Assembly (NCBI RefSeq): GCF_003234115.2
Contig: NZ_CP126251.1
Location: 2,852,001 to 2,916,000 of the forward strand
Direction: 5' to 3'
Origin: Curtobacterium sp. MCPF17_002
GTDB lineage: Bacteria > Actinomycetota > Actinomycetes > Actinomycetales > Microbacteriaceae
Length of the DNA: 64,000 nucleotides
Shown here: one piece after another, positions 43,523 to 52,713 of the stretch
How the letters are laid out: every line of letters begins with the position of its first letter
Numbering within the stretch: position 1 is the stretch's first letter
Program-made: the position numbers and the translations under genes
The notes under the pieces: model-generated
Database searches by the model: none
Seen by the model: the letters and a program-made list of their open reading frames with translations, nothing else
What the model was told of the DNA's origin: nothing

Positions 43523-44845
43523 ATGTCAGCTCGCTCCCTGACCACCAGGTTGCTCGCCATCGGCGGCGCCACGGTCCTCATCGGCAGTCTGGCCGCGTGT
43601 TCGTCGGGCGGCTCCGCCGACACCGGCAGCGGCGGCGGCAAGGTGCAGATCACCTACCAGGCCGACAACTCGGCCGCCACGGCCGCGACCGCCAAGCCGC
43701 TCATCGCCGCGTTCGAGAAGGCCAACCCGGACATCACGGTCAAGTTCGACACCCGCCCCCAGGGCACCGACGGCGACAACCTGGTGAAGACCCAGCTGTC
43801 GACCGGCGAGATGGCCGACGTGTTCAACTACAACTCGGGCTCGCTCATGCAGGCCCTCAACCCGGACAACACCCTCGTCGACCTCACCGACCAGAAGTGG
43901 GCGAAGGACGTGGACCCCCAGTTCACGAAGGTCGTCAGCACCGACAAGGGCATGTACGGCGCCCCGTTCGGCACCAGCTTCGGCGGCGGCGTCATGTACA
44001 ACAAGAAGGTCTACGAGAAGCTCGGGCTGAGCGTCCCCACCACCTGGACCGACTTCATCAGCAACAGCGAGAAGATCAAGGCCTCCGGAGTCGACCCGAT
44101 CATCCAGACCTACGGCGACACCTGGACCAGCCAGCTGTTCGTCCTCGGTGACTTCGCGAACATCACGGCGCAGCAGAAGAACTGGGCCACGCAGTACACG
44201 AAGAACAAGGAGTCCTACGCGAAGGACCCGGCCCTCGCCGGGTTCGACCACCTCGCCGAGGTACAGGACAAGGGCCTCGTGAACAAGGACTTCGCGTCCG
44301 CCACGCAGGCGAACGGCCTGAAGATGCTCGCCGACGGCACCGGGGCGCAGTACCCGATGCTGACGAACGCGATCTCGACCCTCCAGCAGGACAGCCCGGA
44401 CGCCGTGAACGACATCGGCGCCTTCGCCCTGCCGGCCGAGGACGCGGACGACACGAACCTGACGATCTGGGAGCCGAACGGCCTCTACATCCCGAAGACG
44501 TCGACGGGCGACAAGCTCGCGGCCGCGAAGAAGTTCATCACGTTCGCGAACTCGACCGAGGGCTGCAAGGTGCAGAACGACACCGGGACCCCCGGTGGCC
44601 CGTACGTCATCTCGACGTGCTCCCTGCCGGACAGCGTTCCGACGATGATCGGCGACCTGCAGAAGTACCTCGACGACGGCAAGGCATCGCCGGCGCTCGA
44701 GTTCCTCTCCCCCATCAAGGGCCCGAACCTCGAGAAGATCTGCGTGCAGGTCGGCTCCGGGATCTCGACGGCCGCAGTCGGTGCCAAGCAGTACGACCAG
44801 GACGTCGTGCAGCAGGCGCAGCAGCTCGGCATCAAGGGCTGGTGA
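43523..44845 (+). CDS. CUT1 sugar-binding lipoprotein B
   Basis: Predicted 440-residue extracellular binding protein. Signal peptide with lipobox SLAACSSG, so the mature protein begins with a lipid-anchored cysteine followed by a Gly/Ser linker. Core motifs of family 1 binding proteins are present (KPLIAAFEKANPDITVKFD; TSFGGGVMYNKKVYEKLGL; TTWTDFISNSEKIK). Two extra cysteines near the C-terminus may form a disulfide. A strong GAGGAGGTAAGGA precedes the ATG. First gene of a cassette that ends in GH78 C. Confidence 0.93.
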   Translation: MSARSLTTRLLAIGGATVLIGSLAACSSGGSADTGSGGGKVQITYQADNSAATAATAKPLIAAFEKANPDITVKFDTRPQGTDGDNLVKTQLSTGEMADVFNYNSGSLMQALNPDNTLVDLTDQKWAKDVDPQFTKVVSTDKGMYGAPFGTSFGGGVMYNKKVYEKLGLSVPTTWTDFISNSEKIKASGVDPIIQTYGDTWTSQLFVLGDFANITAQQKNWATQYTKNKESYAKDPALAGFDHLAEVQDKGLVNKDFASATQANGLKMLADGTGAQYPMLTNAISTLQQDSPDAVNDIGAFALPAEDADDTNLTIWEPNGLYIPKTSTGDKLAAAKKFITFANSTEGCKVQNDTGTPGGPYVISTCSLPDSVPTMIGDLQKYLDDGKASPALEFLSPIKGPNLEKICVQVGSGISTAAVGAKQYDQDVVQQAQQLGIKGW

Positions 44846-44849
44846 TCCG

Positions 44850-45779
44850 GTGACCGCGACCCTCACGACGGCGGTTGCTCCGCCGCAGACCACCAAGGCC
44901 GGCCCCGGGCCCGCACGGAAGCGCATGCGCTCGTACTACCCGGCGTGGTTCTTCATCCCGGCGATCGCGCTCTACGTCGTGTTCTTCGCGGTCCCGACCT
45001 TCGCGGGGTTCTACTTCTCGCTCACCCGCTGGACGCTGTTCGACCAGACCTTCATCGGTTTCGACAACTTCGTCCGGTTCTTCCAGGACCCGCAGCTCGT
45101 CTCCGGGTTCGTGCACACGTTCGAGTACGGGTTCGTGACGAGCGCGGCGAAGGTGGTCATCGGACTCGCCCTCGCCCTGCTCCTCACGAGCCCCGTGCTC
45201 GGGCGCGGGTACCTCCGAGCGGTGGTGTTCTTCCCCGTGCTGGTGTCGACCATCGGCATCGGCATCACGTTCAAGGCGCTGATGGACCCGTTCCACGGGA
45301 TCATCAACTCGGTGCTGGGAGGAATGGGCCTCCCCACGCCGGGGTGGCTGACCGACCCGGCCCTCGCCCTCTGGAGCGTCGCCGCGGTGGACGTCTGGAA
45401 GGGCGTCGGCATCGCGACGCTCATCTTCATCGCCGGCATCGTGGCGATCCCGCAGGAGTACTTCGAGGCGGCCCGGGTCGACGGCGCGAGCGCGTGGTCG
45501 ATCTTCCGGAACATCACGCTGCCGCTGTCCCGTCCGGCGATGGGGACGGTCATCATCCTGTCGCTCATCGGCGGTCTGCGGTCGTTCGACCTCATCTGGG
45601 CGATGACCGGCGGCGGGCCGGGCTTCACCAGTGACGTCATCGCGAGTGTGATCTACAAGCAGTACCAGGCCGGGTTCTACGGGCTGTCGACCGCGGGCAA
45701 CGTCGTGTTGTTCATCGTCGTGACGGCGATCATGGTCCCGATCTCCTGGCTCATCAACCGCAAGGAGGCGGACCTGTGA
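44850..45779 (+). CDS. CUT1 sugar permease B1
   Basis: Predicted 309-residue MalF-type permease with six helices and EAA loop EAARVDGASAWSIFRNITLP near residue 215. The GTG at 44850, 4 bp after the binding-protein stop, is chosen over an earlier in-frame ATG inside that gene. Its 3' end, which includes the ribosome site for the next gene, is duplicated immediately downstream. Confidence 0.92.
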   Translation: MTATLTTAVAPPQTTKAGPGPARKRMRSYYPAWFFIPAIALYVVFFAVPTFAGFYFSLTRWTLFDQTFIGFDNFVRFFQDPQLVSGFVHTFEYGFVTSAAKVVIGLALALLLTSPVLGRGYLRAVVFFPVLVSTIGIGITFKALMDPFHGIINSVLGGMGLPTPGWLTDPALALWSVAAVDVWKGVGIATLIFIAGIVAIPQEYFEAARVDGASAWSIFRNITLPLSRPAMGTVIILSLIGGLRSFDLIWAMTGGGPGFTSDVIASVIYKQYQAGFYGLSTAGNVVLFIVVTAIMVPISWLINRKEADL

Positions 45780-45817
45780 GCACACCGCGCATCAACCGCA
45801 AGGAGGCGGACCTGTGA
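45752..45817. repeat. 28-bp direct duplication at the permease B1/B2 junction
   Basis: The 28 bp ending permease B1 (45752-45779), carrying AAGGAGG and a GTGA stop/start overlap, are repeated at 45790-45817. The second copy now provides the start of permease B2, while the first copy opens a 13-codon frame (45776-45817) that itself ends in a GTGA overlap with B2. Confidence 0.9.
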
Positions 45818-46710
45818 CCGCGATCACCAGCCCCCGACGGGCCGCCGGCCGCGCGCCGGCCCCCGCCCCCCACGGCCGCCGCCGGCAGACCACCCGCAAG
45901 TGGATCATCGGCGCGATCGCCATCGTCGTCAGCTTCGTCGTGTTCCTGGTGCCGTTCCTCTTCGTCCTGCTGCAGGCGGCGAAGTCCCCGGCCGAGGCGA
46001 ACCAGCTCGGCTTCACCCTGCCGGCCCAGTGGCAGCTGTGGCAGAACCTCGTCGCGGTGATGCAGACTGGCGACGGCGGGATCCTCCGGTCGTTCGTGAA
46101 CAGCGCCGTCCTCACCGTGGGGAGCGTCATCATCATGGTGGTGTTCTCGGCGATGGTCGGCTACGTCCTGCAACGGCGGCCGAGCAAGTGGAACGGCCTG
46201 ATCAACTTCTTCGTCCTCGCGGGCCTCATCGTGCCGCCGGCGATCGTGCCGACGATCTGGGTGCTGCAGGGCCTCAACCTGTTCAAGACGATGGGCGGGA
46301 TGATCCTCATCGAGGCCACGTTCGGCCTGTCGTTCTGCATCCTGCTCTTCCGGGCGTTCGTGGCGACGATCCCGAAGGAGCTCGACGAGGCAGCGGTGCT
46401 CGACGGTGCCGGTCCGATCCGCCTGTTCTTCGGCGTGGTCCTGCCGCTCCTCAAGCCGGTGATCATCACGGTGGTGCTGGTGCAGTCGGTGACGGTCTTC
46501 AACGACTTCACGAACCCGTTGTACTTCCTGCCCGGGTCCGAGAACGCGACCGTCCAGCAGACGCTGTACTCGTTCCAGAGCCAGTCCGTCAGTCAGCTCA
46601 ACCTGCTGTTCACGGACGTGCTGCTCATCACGATCCCGCCGCTCATCCTCTACATCTTCTTCAACCGTCAGATCGTCGCCGGCATGACCAGCGGCGCCGT
46701 CAAGGGCTGA
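45814..46710 (+). CDS. CUT1 sugar permease B2
   Basis: Predicted 298-residue MalG-type permease with six helices and EAA loop DEAAVLDGAGPIRLFFGVVL near residue 200. A basic, Pro/Ala-rich N-terminus precedes the first helix. The GTG start at 45814 lies in the second copy of a 28-bp duplication and has AAGGAGG 7 nt upstream. Confidence 0.92.
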   Translation: MTAITSPRRAAGRAPAPAPHGRRRQTTRKWIIGAIAIVVSFVVFLVPFLFVLLQAAKSPAEANQLGFTLPAQWQLWQNLVAVMQTGDGGILRSFVNSAVLTVGSVIIMVVFSAMVGYVLQRRPSKWNGLINFFVLAGLIVPPAIVPTIWVLQGLNLFKTMGGMILIEATFGLSFCILLFRAFVATIPKELDEAAVLDGAGPIRLFFGVVLPLLKPVIITVVLVQSVTVFNDFTNPLYFLPGSENATVQQTLYSFQSQSVSQLNLLFTDVLLITIPPLILYIFFNRQIVAGMTSGAVKG

Positions 46711-46724
46711 CGCCCGACCACCTT

Positions 46725-46752
46725 CCTGGAGGCGCGGCTCGCCTCCGCCGGG
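46725..46752. repeat. Short palindrome of the CTGGAGGCGCGG family
   Basis: A reduced member: CCTGGAGGCGCGG followed after a few bases by CGCCTCC. It lies between permease B2 and GH78 C on the same strand, so it may lower read-through to the enzyme gene or mark mRNA processing. Confidence 0.5.
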
Positions 46753-46834
46753 TCACCCCGCCCCCGCAGGGCGGCCCGGTCCACGATCCCTGCTCCGGTC
46801 GACGACGACCGGTCGCGTGAAAGGACCACACCAC

Positions 46835-49153
46835 ATGACCACCTGGACCGCATCGTTCATCGCGAGCGACGACGACCTCGGGAGCGCACCGATCCTGCGC
46901 CGGGAGTTCACCCTCGACGACGGCCACGGCCCGGTCACGAGTGCGACCCTCGACCTCAGCGCGCTCGGCGTCGTCGAGGGCTGGCTCGGCGCACAGCGTG
47001 TCTCCGACCACCTGCTCGAACCGGGGTGGACGAGCTACGAGTGGCGCATCCGCGTCGCCTCGCACGACGTGACGTCGCACCTGGCCGGCACCGAGCCCGG
47101 CGGGGCCGCGGTCCTCGCGCTCGTCGTCGGCAACGGGTGGGCCGCCGGTCGGCTCGCCTGGGGCGGCGGTGGCGGCTGGTACACGGACGAGCGGGCCGGG
47201 TTCGCCGAGCTCCGCATCACGTTCGCGGACGGCCACGAGCAGCGCGTCGTGACGGACTCGGCGTGGCAGGCCCTGTCGAGTGCGATCACCGCCGACCAGC
47301 TGTACGACGGTGAGGACATCGACGCGCGGCTCCGCGACGGGTCGTTCCTGACGCCGGGACCCGTGACCACGCCGAGCGTCGACGGACACGAGGGCCGCAC
47401 GAGCACCGTGCACACCGTCGACATCGGCGAGCGCGCACTCGTCGCGGACACGGTGCCGCCGGTCCGGCCCCTCGCCGAGATCGCGCCCGTCGAGGTCTGG
47501 ACGAGCCCCTCGGGTGCGACGCTCATCGACTTCGGCGTGAACCTGGTCGGCTGGCTCCGCGTCGTCGCGTCCGGTCCGGCCGGCACCGTGCTGACACTCA
47601 AGCACGCCGAGGTCCTCGAGCACGACGAGCTCGGCACGCGCCCCTTGCGCACCGCGAAGGCGACGGACCACTTCACCCTGAGCGGCGGCGACGGACCCGA
47701 CACGTTCGAACCCCGCTTCACCTTCCACGGCTTCCGCTACGCGCAGGTCGACGGCTGGCTCGGCACCCCCGACGAACTCCGCACGGCGATCACCGCCGTG
47801 CAGGTCGGCTCCGACCTCACCCGGACGGGTACGTTCGCGTCGAGCCACGACCTGCTCAACACCTTCCACGACAACGTCATCCGGGGCATGCAGGGCAACT
47901 TCCTCAGCGTCCCGACGGACTGCCCGCAGCGCGACGAACGCCTCGGCTGGACGGGCGACATCGCCGCGTTCGCCCCGACGGCGTCGTACCTGTTCGACAC
48001 GAGGACGTTCCTCGGCGACTGGCTCCGTGACGTGTGGCTCGAGCAGCAGCACGCCGACGGCGTCATCCCGTTCGTGGTCCCCGACGTGCTGAAGTACTCC
48101 CCCGCCGAGGACTTCGGCAAGCCCGACGCCACCGCCATCTGGTCGGACGCCGGTGTCTGGGTCCCGTGGACGCTGTACCAGGCGTACGGCGACACCGCCG
48201 TCCTCGAGGAGCAGTTCGACTCGATGGCCGCGCACCTCCGCCGGATCCGCGACCACCTGTCCCCGGAGGACCTCTGGGACACGGTGTTCCAGTTCGGTGA
48301 CTGGCTCGACCCCGACGCCCCGCCGGAGGCACCCGCGGACGCGAAGGCCGACAAGGGCGTCGTCGCGACGATCTGCGCCTTCCGGTCCGCGACGATCGTG
48401 GCGGAGGCGGCGGAGCTCCTGGGCGGCCACGAGACGGAGGCGGCCGAGTTCCGGGAACTCGCCGCGCGCCTCCAGGCCGGGTTCCGGACCCACTACCTGC
48501 TGGACGACGGCCGGATCCTGTCGGACGCGACCACCGTGTACACGCTCGCGATCGTGTTCGAGATCCTCGACGCCGAGGAGGAGGCGAAGGCGGGCGACCG
48601 TCTCGCCGAGCTGGCCGCGCAGTCCGGGTACCGGATCTCGACGGGCTTCGCGGGGACGCCGTTCATCACGGACGCGCTGACGCAGACCGGCCACCTGTCG
48701 GACGCGTACGAGTTGCTGCTGCAGACCGAGTGCCCCTCGTGGCTGTACCCGGTGACGATGGGCGCGACGACCGTGTGGGAGCGCTGGGACTCGATGCTGC
48801 CGGACGGCACCATCAACCCGGGTGAGATGACCTCGTTCAACCACTACGCGCTCGGTGCCGTGGCGGACTGGATGCACAGGGTGGTGGGTGGTCTCGCGCC
48901 GCTGACCCCCGGGTACGAGCAGGTGCTCATCGCGCCGCAGCCGGGCGGTGGCCTGACGTGGGCGTCGACCTCGCTCGACACGGTGCACGGACACGTGGCC
49001 GTGCGGTGGGAGCTCGTCGACGGCGAACTCGTCGTGCACGCGTCGGTACCCGATGGCGTCACCGCCGTCGTGCGGCTGCCCGGTCTCGCCGAGCAGCAGC
49101 TGTCGGGAGGCACGCACGAGCTCCGCGCGCCGGCTGCGGTCCCCGCGGCGTAG
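46835..49153 (+). CDS. GH78 alpha-L-rhamnosidase C
   Basis: Predicted 772-residue rhamnosidase, shorter than B because it lacks the N-terminal Fn3-like domain: it starts directly with the TASFIASDDDLGSAPILRRE carbohydrate-binding sandwich. Catalytic motif VPTDCPQRDERLGWTGD is intact (359-375; general-acid Glu368), and the SFNHYALGAVADWMHRVVGG block near the end is typical. No signal peptide. AAAGGACC precedes the ATG at 46835, nearly the same leader as GH78 B. Residues near 540 are encoded by a stretch identical to one arm of the dispersed palindrome (48463-48481). It probably hydrolyses what cassette B imports. Confidence 0.95.
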   Translation: MTTWTASFIASDDDLGSAPILRREFTLDDGHGPVTSATLDLSALGVVEGWLGAQRVSDHLLEPGWTSYEWRIRVASHDVTSHLAGTEPGGAAVLALVVGNGWAAGRLAWGGGGGWYTDERAGFAELRITFADGHEQRVVTDSAWQALSSAITADQLYDGEDIDARLRDGSFLTPGPVTTPSVDGHEGRTSTVHTVDIGERALVADTVPPVRPLAEIAPVEVWTSPSGATLIDFGVNLVGWLRVVASGPAGTVLTLKHAEVLEHDELGTRPLRTAKATDHFTLSGGDGPDTFEPRFTFHGFRYAQVDGWLGTPDELRTAITAVQVGSDLTRTGTFASSHDLLNTFHDNVIRGMQGNFLSVPTDCPQRDERLGWTGDIAAFAPTASYLFDTRTFLGDWLRDVWLEQQHADGVIPFVVPDVLKYSPAEDFGKPDATAIWSDAGVWVPWTLYQAYGDTAVLEEQFDSMAAHLRRIRDHLSPEDLWDTVFQFGDWLDPDAPPEAPADAKADKGVVATICAFRSATIVAEAAELLGGHETEAAEFRELAARLQAGFRTHYLLDDGRILSDATTVYTLAIVFEILDAEEEAKAGDRLAELAAQSGYRISTGFAGTPFITDALTQTGHLSDAYELLLQTECPSWLYPVTMGATTVWERWDSMLPDGTINPGEMTSFNHYALGAVADWMHRVVGGLAPLTPGYEQVLIAPQPGGGLTWASTSLDTVHGHVAVRWELVDGELVVHASVPDGVTAVVRLPGLAEQQLSGGTHELRAPAAVPAA

Positions 49154-49226
49154 CGGCGGCCGCGGGGCGGGCGCGGGTGTCGCGTCCGCGCCCGGCGCCC
49201 GCCTTCCCCGCGCCGGACGTCGCGCA

Positions 49227-49298
49227 CGGGTTGCACCCCCGCACGAACGTCGCGCCCCCGCACACCGGGGCGCGATGTTCGCAGCGGGGTGCAACCCG
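49227..49298. terminator. Long hairpin between GH78 C and rhaI
   Basis: Arms start CGGGTTGCACCCC and GGGGCGCGATGTTCG and their complements, giving about 28 paired bases with two small bulges. It lies 73 bp after GH78 C, so it probably separates the transporter operon from the rhamnose catabolic operon. Confidence 0.65.
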
Positions 49299-49400
49299 AC
49301 AACCCACCCGCTGACGACGACACACACGCACCACACACGCACCACCCACACGACACACGCACCACCCCGCTTGCGCGGACAGCGCGCAGCGCGTACCGTA

Positions 49401-49412
49401 TGAAACGATTCA
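49401..49412. promoter_or_regulatory. Rhamnose-regulon operator (rhaI promoter)
   Basis: TGAAACGATTCA, identical to the sites at 27769 and 31530, ending 23 bp before the rhaI start codon. TACCGT directly upstream could be the -10 element, in which case the operator overlaps the transcription start. Confidence 0.75.
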
Positions 49413-49435
49413 ATCGCACACGAGGAAGTGACACG

Positions 49436-50608
49436 ATGACATCGACACCGACCTTCGCCGGCATCGCCGACCAGCTGGCTCGACAGCAGATCGAGCTGCC
49501 CAGCTGGGCCTTCGGCAACTCCGGCACCCGCTTCAAGGTGTTCAGCACGCCGGGCACGCCGCGCGACCCCTACGAGAAGATCGCCGACGCCGCGAAGGTG
49601 CACGAGTTCACCGGCCTCGCGCCGACCGTGGCGCTGCACATCCCGTGGGACCTCGTGGACGACTTCGCCGACCTCCGCCGGCACGCCCAGGAGCACGGCG
49701 TCTCCCTCGGCACCGTGAACTCGAACACGTTCCAGGACGACGACTTCAAGTTCGGCGCCCTGACCCACGTCGACGAGACGATCCGGCAGAAGGCGATCGA
49801 CCACCACCTGCGCTGCATCGACGTGATGGACGCCACCGGCAGCCGCGACCTCAAGATCTGGCTCGCCGAGGGCTCGAACTACCCCGGGCAAGAGGACATG
49901 CGCTCCCGCCAGGACCGCCTGCACGACTCGCTCTCGACGATCTACGACCGCCTCGGTGCGGACCAGCGCCTGGTGCTCGAGTACAAGTTCTTCGAGCCGT
50001 CGTTCTACCACACCGACGTCCCCGACTGGGGCACGAGCTACGTGCAGACGAGCGCACTCGGCGACAAGGCGATGGTCTGCCTCGACACCGGGCACCACGC
50101 CCCCGGCACGAACATCGAGTTCATCGTGATGCAGCTCCTGCGTCTGGGCAAGCTCGGCAGCTTCGACTTCAACTCGCGCTTCTACGCCGACGACGACCTC
50201 ATCGTGGGTGCGGCGGACCCGTTCCAGCTGTTCCGCATCCTGGTCGAGGTCATCCGCGGCGGCGGCTACGACAACCCCGACGTCGCGTTCATGCTCGACC
50301 AGTGCCACAACATCGAGGACAAGATCCCCGGGCAGATCCGCTCCGTGCTCAACGTGCAGGAGATGACGGCCCGAGCACTGCTCCTCGACCGCGTGGCGCT
50401 CACCGCCGCACAGGAGGCGCACGACGTCCTCGGCGCGAACGAGATCTTCATGGACGCGTACCAGACCGACGTCCGCGCCGACCTCGCCGCCTGGCGCGAG
50501 TCCCGTGGGCTGCCGGCGAACCCGATGCGCGCCTACCTCGAGTCGGGCTACCAGCGCACGATCGCCGAGGACCGCGTCGGCGGCGTCCAGGCCGGCTGGG
50601 GCGCGTAG
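49436..50608 (+). CDS. rhaI: L-rhamnose isomerase
   Basis: Predicted 390-residue TIM-barrel enzyme converting L-rhamnose to L-rhamnulose, of the RhaI (Pseudomonas stutzeri-like) type rather than the enterobacterial RhaA type. Metal-site segments fit that family: LVLEYKFFEPSFYHTD (Glu), CLDTGHHAPGTNIEF (Asp/His) and SFDFNSRFYADDD (Asp). GAGGAAGTGA precedes the ATG at 49436. It is the first gene of the catabolic operon and follows its own operator. The enzyme may also accept other deoxy sugars or aldoses, as relatives do. Confidence 0.95.
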   Translation: MTSTPTFAGIADQLARQQIELPSWAFGNSGTRFKVFSTPGTPRDPYEKIADAAKVHEFTGLAPTVALHIPWDLVDDFADLRRHAQEHGVSLGTVNSNTFQDDDFKFGALTHVDETIRQKAIDHHLRCIDVMDATGSRDLKIWLAEGSNYPGQEDMRSRQDRLHDSLSTIYDRLGADQRLVLEYKFFEPSFYHTDVPDWGTSYVQTSALGDKAMVCLDTGHHAPGTNIEFIVMQLLRLGKLGSFDFNSRFYADDDLIVGAADPFQLFRILVEVIRGGGYDNPDVAFMLDQCHNIEDKIPGQIRSVLNVQEMTARALLLDRVALTAAQEAHDVLGANEIFMDAYQTDVRADLAAWRESRGLPANPMRAYLESGYQRTIAEDRVGGVQAGWGA

Positions 50609-50642
50609 ACACATGACAAGCACAGGACTGGAGGCCCGGACC

Positions 50643-52700
50643 ATGCCCGCAACGCCGCTCACGGATGCAGACGAGACGATCAGTGCACTCATCGCACGTT
50701 CGAACGCGCTCGGCTCGGATCCGCGGATCACGAACTACGCGGGCGGGAACACCTCCGCGAAGGGCACCGACACCGACCCGGTCACGGGCGAACCGGTGGA
50801 GCTGCTCTGGGTGAAGGGCTCCGGGGGCGACCTCGGCACCCTGACCCCGGCGGGGCTCGCGGTCCTGCGCGTCGACCGGGTCCGGGCACTCCAGGACGTC
50901 TACGAAGGGGTCGAGCGCGAGGACGAGATGGTCGCCGCGTTCGACTACACCCTGCACGGCAAGGGCGGCGCCGCCCCGTCGATCGACACGGCGATGCACG
51001 CGCTCGTCGACGCCGCGCACGTGGACCACCTGCACCCGGACGCCGGCATCGCGATCGCCACGGCGGCGGACGGCCCGGCGCTGACGGAACGCATCTTCGG
51101 CGACAAGGTGGTGTGGGTCCCCTGGCGCCGACCGGGGTTCCAGCTCGGCCTCGACATCGCGGCGGTCAAGCGTGACCACCCGCAGGCGATCGGCACGATC
51201 CTCGGCGGCCACGGCATCACCGCGTGGGGGGACACGAGCGACGAGGCGCAACGCAACTCCCGCTGGATCATCGACACCGCCGAGCAGTACATCCAGGAGA
51301 ACGGCGCCGCCGACCCCTTCGGCGGGACGCGGGCGGGCTTCGAGGCGCTGCCGACCGACGAGCGACGTGCACGCGCTGCGGCCCTCGCCCCGACGATCCG
51401 CGGCATCGCCGGCCACGACAAGCCCGTCGTCGGGCGGTTCACGGACAGCGACGTCGTGCTCGACTTCCTGGCGTCGTCCCGCGCGCCGGAACTCACCGCC
51501 CTGGGCACGAGCTGCCCGGACCACTTCCTCCGCACGAAGGTGAAGCCGCTCGTCCTCGACCTGCCCGTCACGGCGAGCGTCGACGAGCAGATCGACCGAC
51601 TGAAGGCCCTCCACGAGGAGTACCGCGCCGACTACCAGGCGTACTACGACCGGCACCGGGCGCCGGAGTCCCCCGCGATCCGCGGCGCCGACCCGCTCAT
51701 CGTGCTCGTCCCCGGCGTCGGGATGTTCTCGTACGGCAAGGACGCCCAGACCGCCCGCGTCGCCGGCGAGTTCTACGTCAACGCGATCAACGTGATGCGC
51801 GGCGCCGAGTCCCTGAGCACCTACGCCCCGATCGACGAGGCCGAGAAGTTCCGGATCGAGTACTGGGCCCTCGAGGAGGCGAAGCTCCAGCGGATGCCCG
51901 CCCCGAAGCGCCTCGCGACCCGGATCGCCCTCGTGACGGGGGCCGCGTCCGGCATCGGCAAGGCGATCGCCAAGCGCCTGGCGTCCGAAGGTGCCGCGGT
52001 CGTCATCGCGGACCTCGACGTCGACAAGGCCACCGCCGCCGCATCCGAGATCGGCGGCCCGGACCAGGCCATCGGCGTCGCCGCCAACGTGACGGACGCC
52101 GCCGCCATCGAGCACGCGATCCAGCAGACGCTGCTGCACTTCGGCGGCCTCGACCTCGTCGTGAACAACGCCGGGCTGTCGCTGTCCAAGAGCCTGCTCG
52201 AGACCACCGAGCAGGACTGGGACCTGCAGCACGACGTCATGGCGAAGGGCTCGTTCCTGGTGTCGAAGGCGGCGGCGAAGGTCCTCATCGAGCAGGGCCT
52301 CGGCGGCGACATCGTCTACATCTCGTCGAAGAACTCGGTGTTCGCGGGTCCGAACAACATCGCCTACTCCGCCACGAAGGCCGACCAGGCGCACCAGGTG
52401 CGGCTCCTCGCGGCCGAGCTCGGCGAGTACGGCGTCCGCGTCAACGGCATCAACCCCGACGGGGTCGTGCGCGGCTCGGGCATCTTCGCCTCCGGCTGGG
52501 GCGCGAACCGGGCGAAGACGTACGGCATCGAGGAGCAGGACCTCGGCAAGTTCTACGCCCAGCGGACGATCCTGAAGCGCGAGGTCGTGCCGGAGAACGT
52601 CGCGAACGCGGTCTTCGCGATCTGCACGGACGACTTCTCGCACACGACCGGTCTGCACGTGCCGGTGGACGCGGGCGTCGCCGCGGCCTTCCTCCGGTAG
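50643..52700 (+). CDS. rhaEW: Bifunctional rhamnulose-1-phosphate aldolase / lactaldehyde dehydrogenase
   Basis: Predicted 685-residue fusion. Residues 1-420 are a class II aldolase/adducin-like domain with the zinc histidines in HVDHLHPDAG and GGHGITAWG; it splits rhamnulose-1-phosphate to DHAP and L-lactaldehyde. Residues 430-685 are a short-chain dehydrogenase with VTGAASGIGKAIA and the YxxxK pair in AYSATKADQ; in RhaEW proteins this half oxidises L-lactaldehyde to L-lactate. The ATG at 50643 has GGAGG 8 nt upstream, and that GGAGG lies within a half-copy of the dispersed palindrome (GGACTGGAGGC). An ATG at 50613 is possible but has no ribosome site. Confidence 0.95.
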   Translation: MPATPLTDADETISALIARSNALGSDPRITNYAGGNTSAKGTDTDPVTGEPVELLWVKGSGGDLGTLTPAGLAVLRVDRVRALQDVYEGVEREDEMVAAFDYTLHGKGGAAPSIDTAMHALVDAAHVDHLHPDAGIAIATAADGPALTERIFGDKVVWVPWRRPGFQLGLDIAAVKRDHPQAIGTILGGHGITAWGDTSDEAQRNSRWIIDTAEQYIQENGAADPFGGTRAGFEALPTDERRARAAALAPTIRGIAGHDKPVVGRFTDSDVVLDFLASSRAPELTALGTSCPDHFLRTKVKPLVLDLPVTASVDEQIDRLKALHEEYRADYQAYYDRHRAPESPAIRGADPLIVLVPGVGMFSYGKDAQTARVAGEFYVNAINVMRGAESLSTYAPIDEAEKFRIEYWALEEAKLQRMPAPKRLATRIALVTGAASGIGKAIAKRLASEGAAVVIADLDVDKATAAASEIGGPDQAIGVAANVTDAAAIEHAIQQTLLHFGGLDLVVNNAGLSLSKSLLETTEQDWDLQHDVMAKGSFLVSKAAAKVLIEQGLGGDIVYISSKNSVFAGPNNIAYSATKADQAHQVRLLAAELGEYGVRVNGINPDGVVRGSGIFASGWGANRAKTYGIEEQDLGKFYAQRTILKREVVPENVANAVFAICTDDFSHTTGLHVPVDAGVAAAFLR

Positions 52701-52713
52701 CGCGGTCAGTCCC

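Noticed and set aside
45776-45817. 13-codon frame between permeases B1 and B2 as a gene
   Set aside because: It arises from the 28-bp duplication and encodes the last residues of permease B1 again. It may matter for coupling, but not as a peptide gene.
46817-46834. GTG at 46817 as start of GH78 C
   Set aside because: The stretch contains AAAGGA, which serves better as the ribosome site for the ATG at 46835, as in the GH78 B leader.
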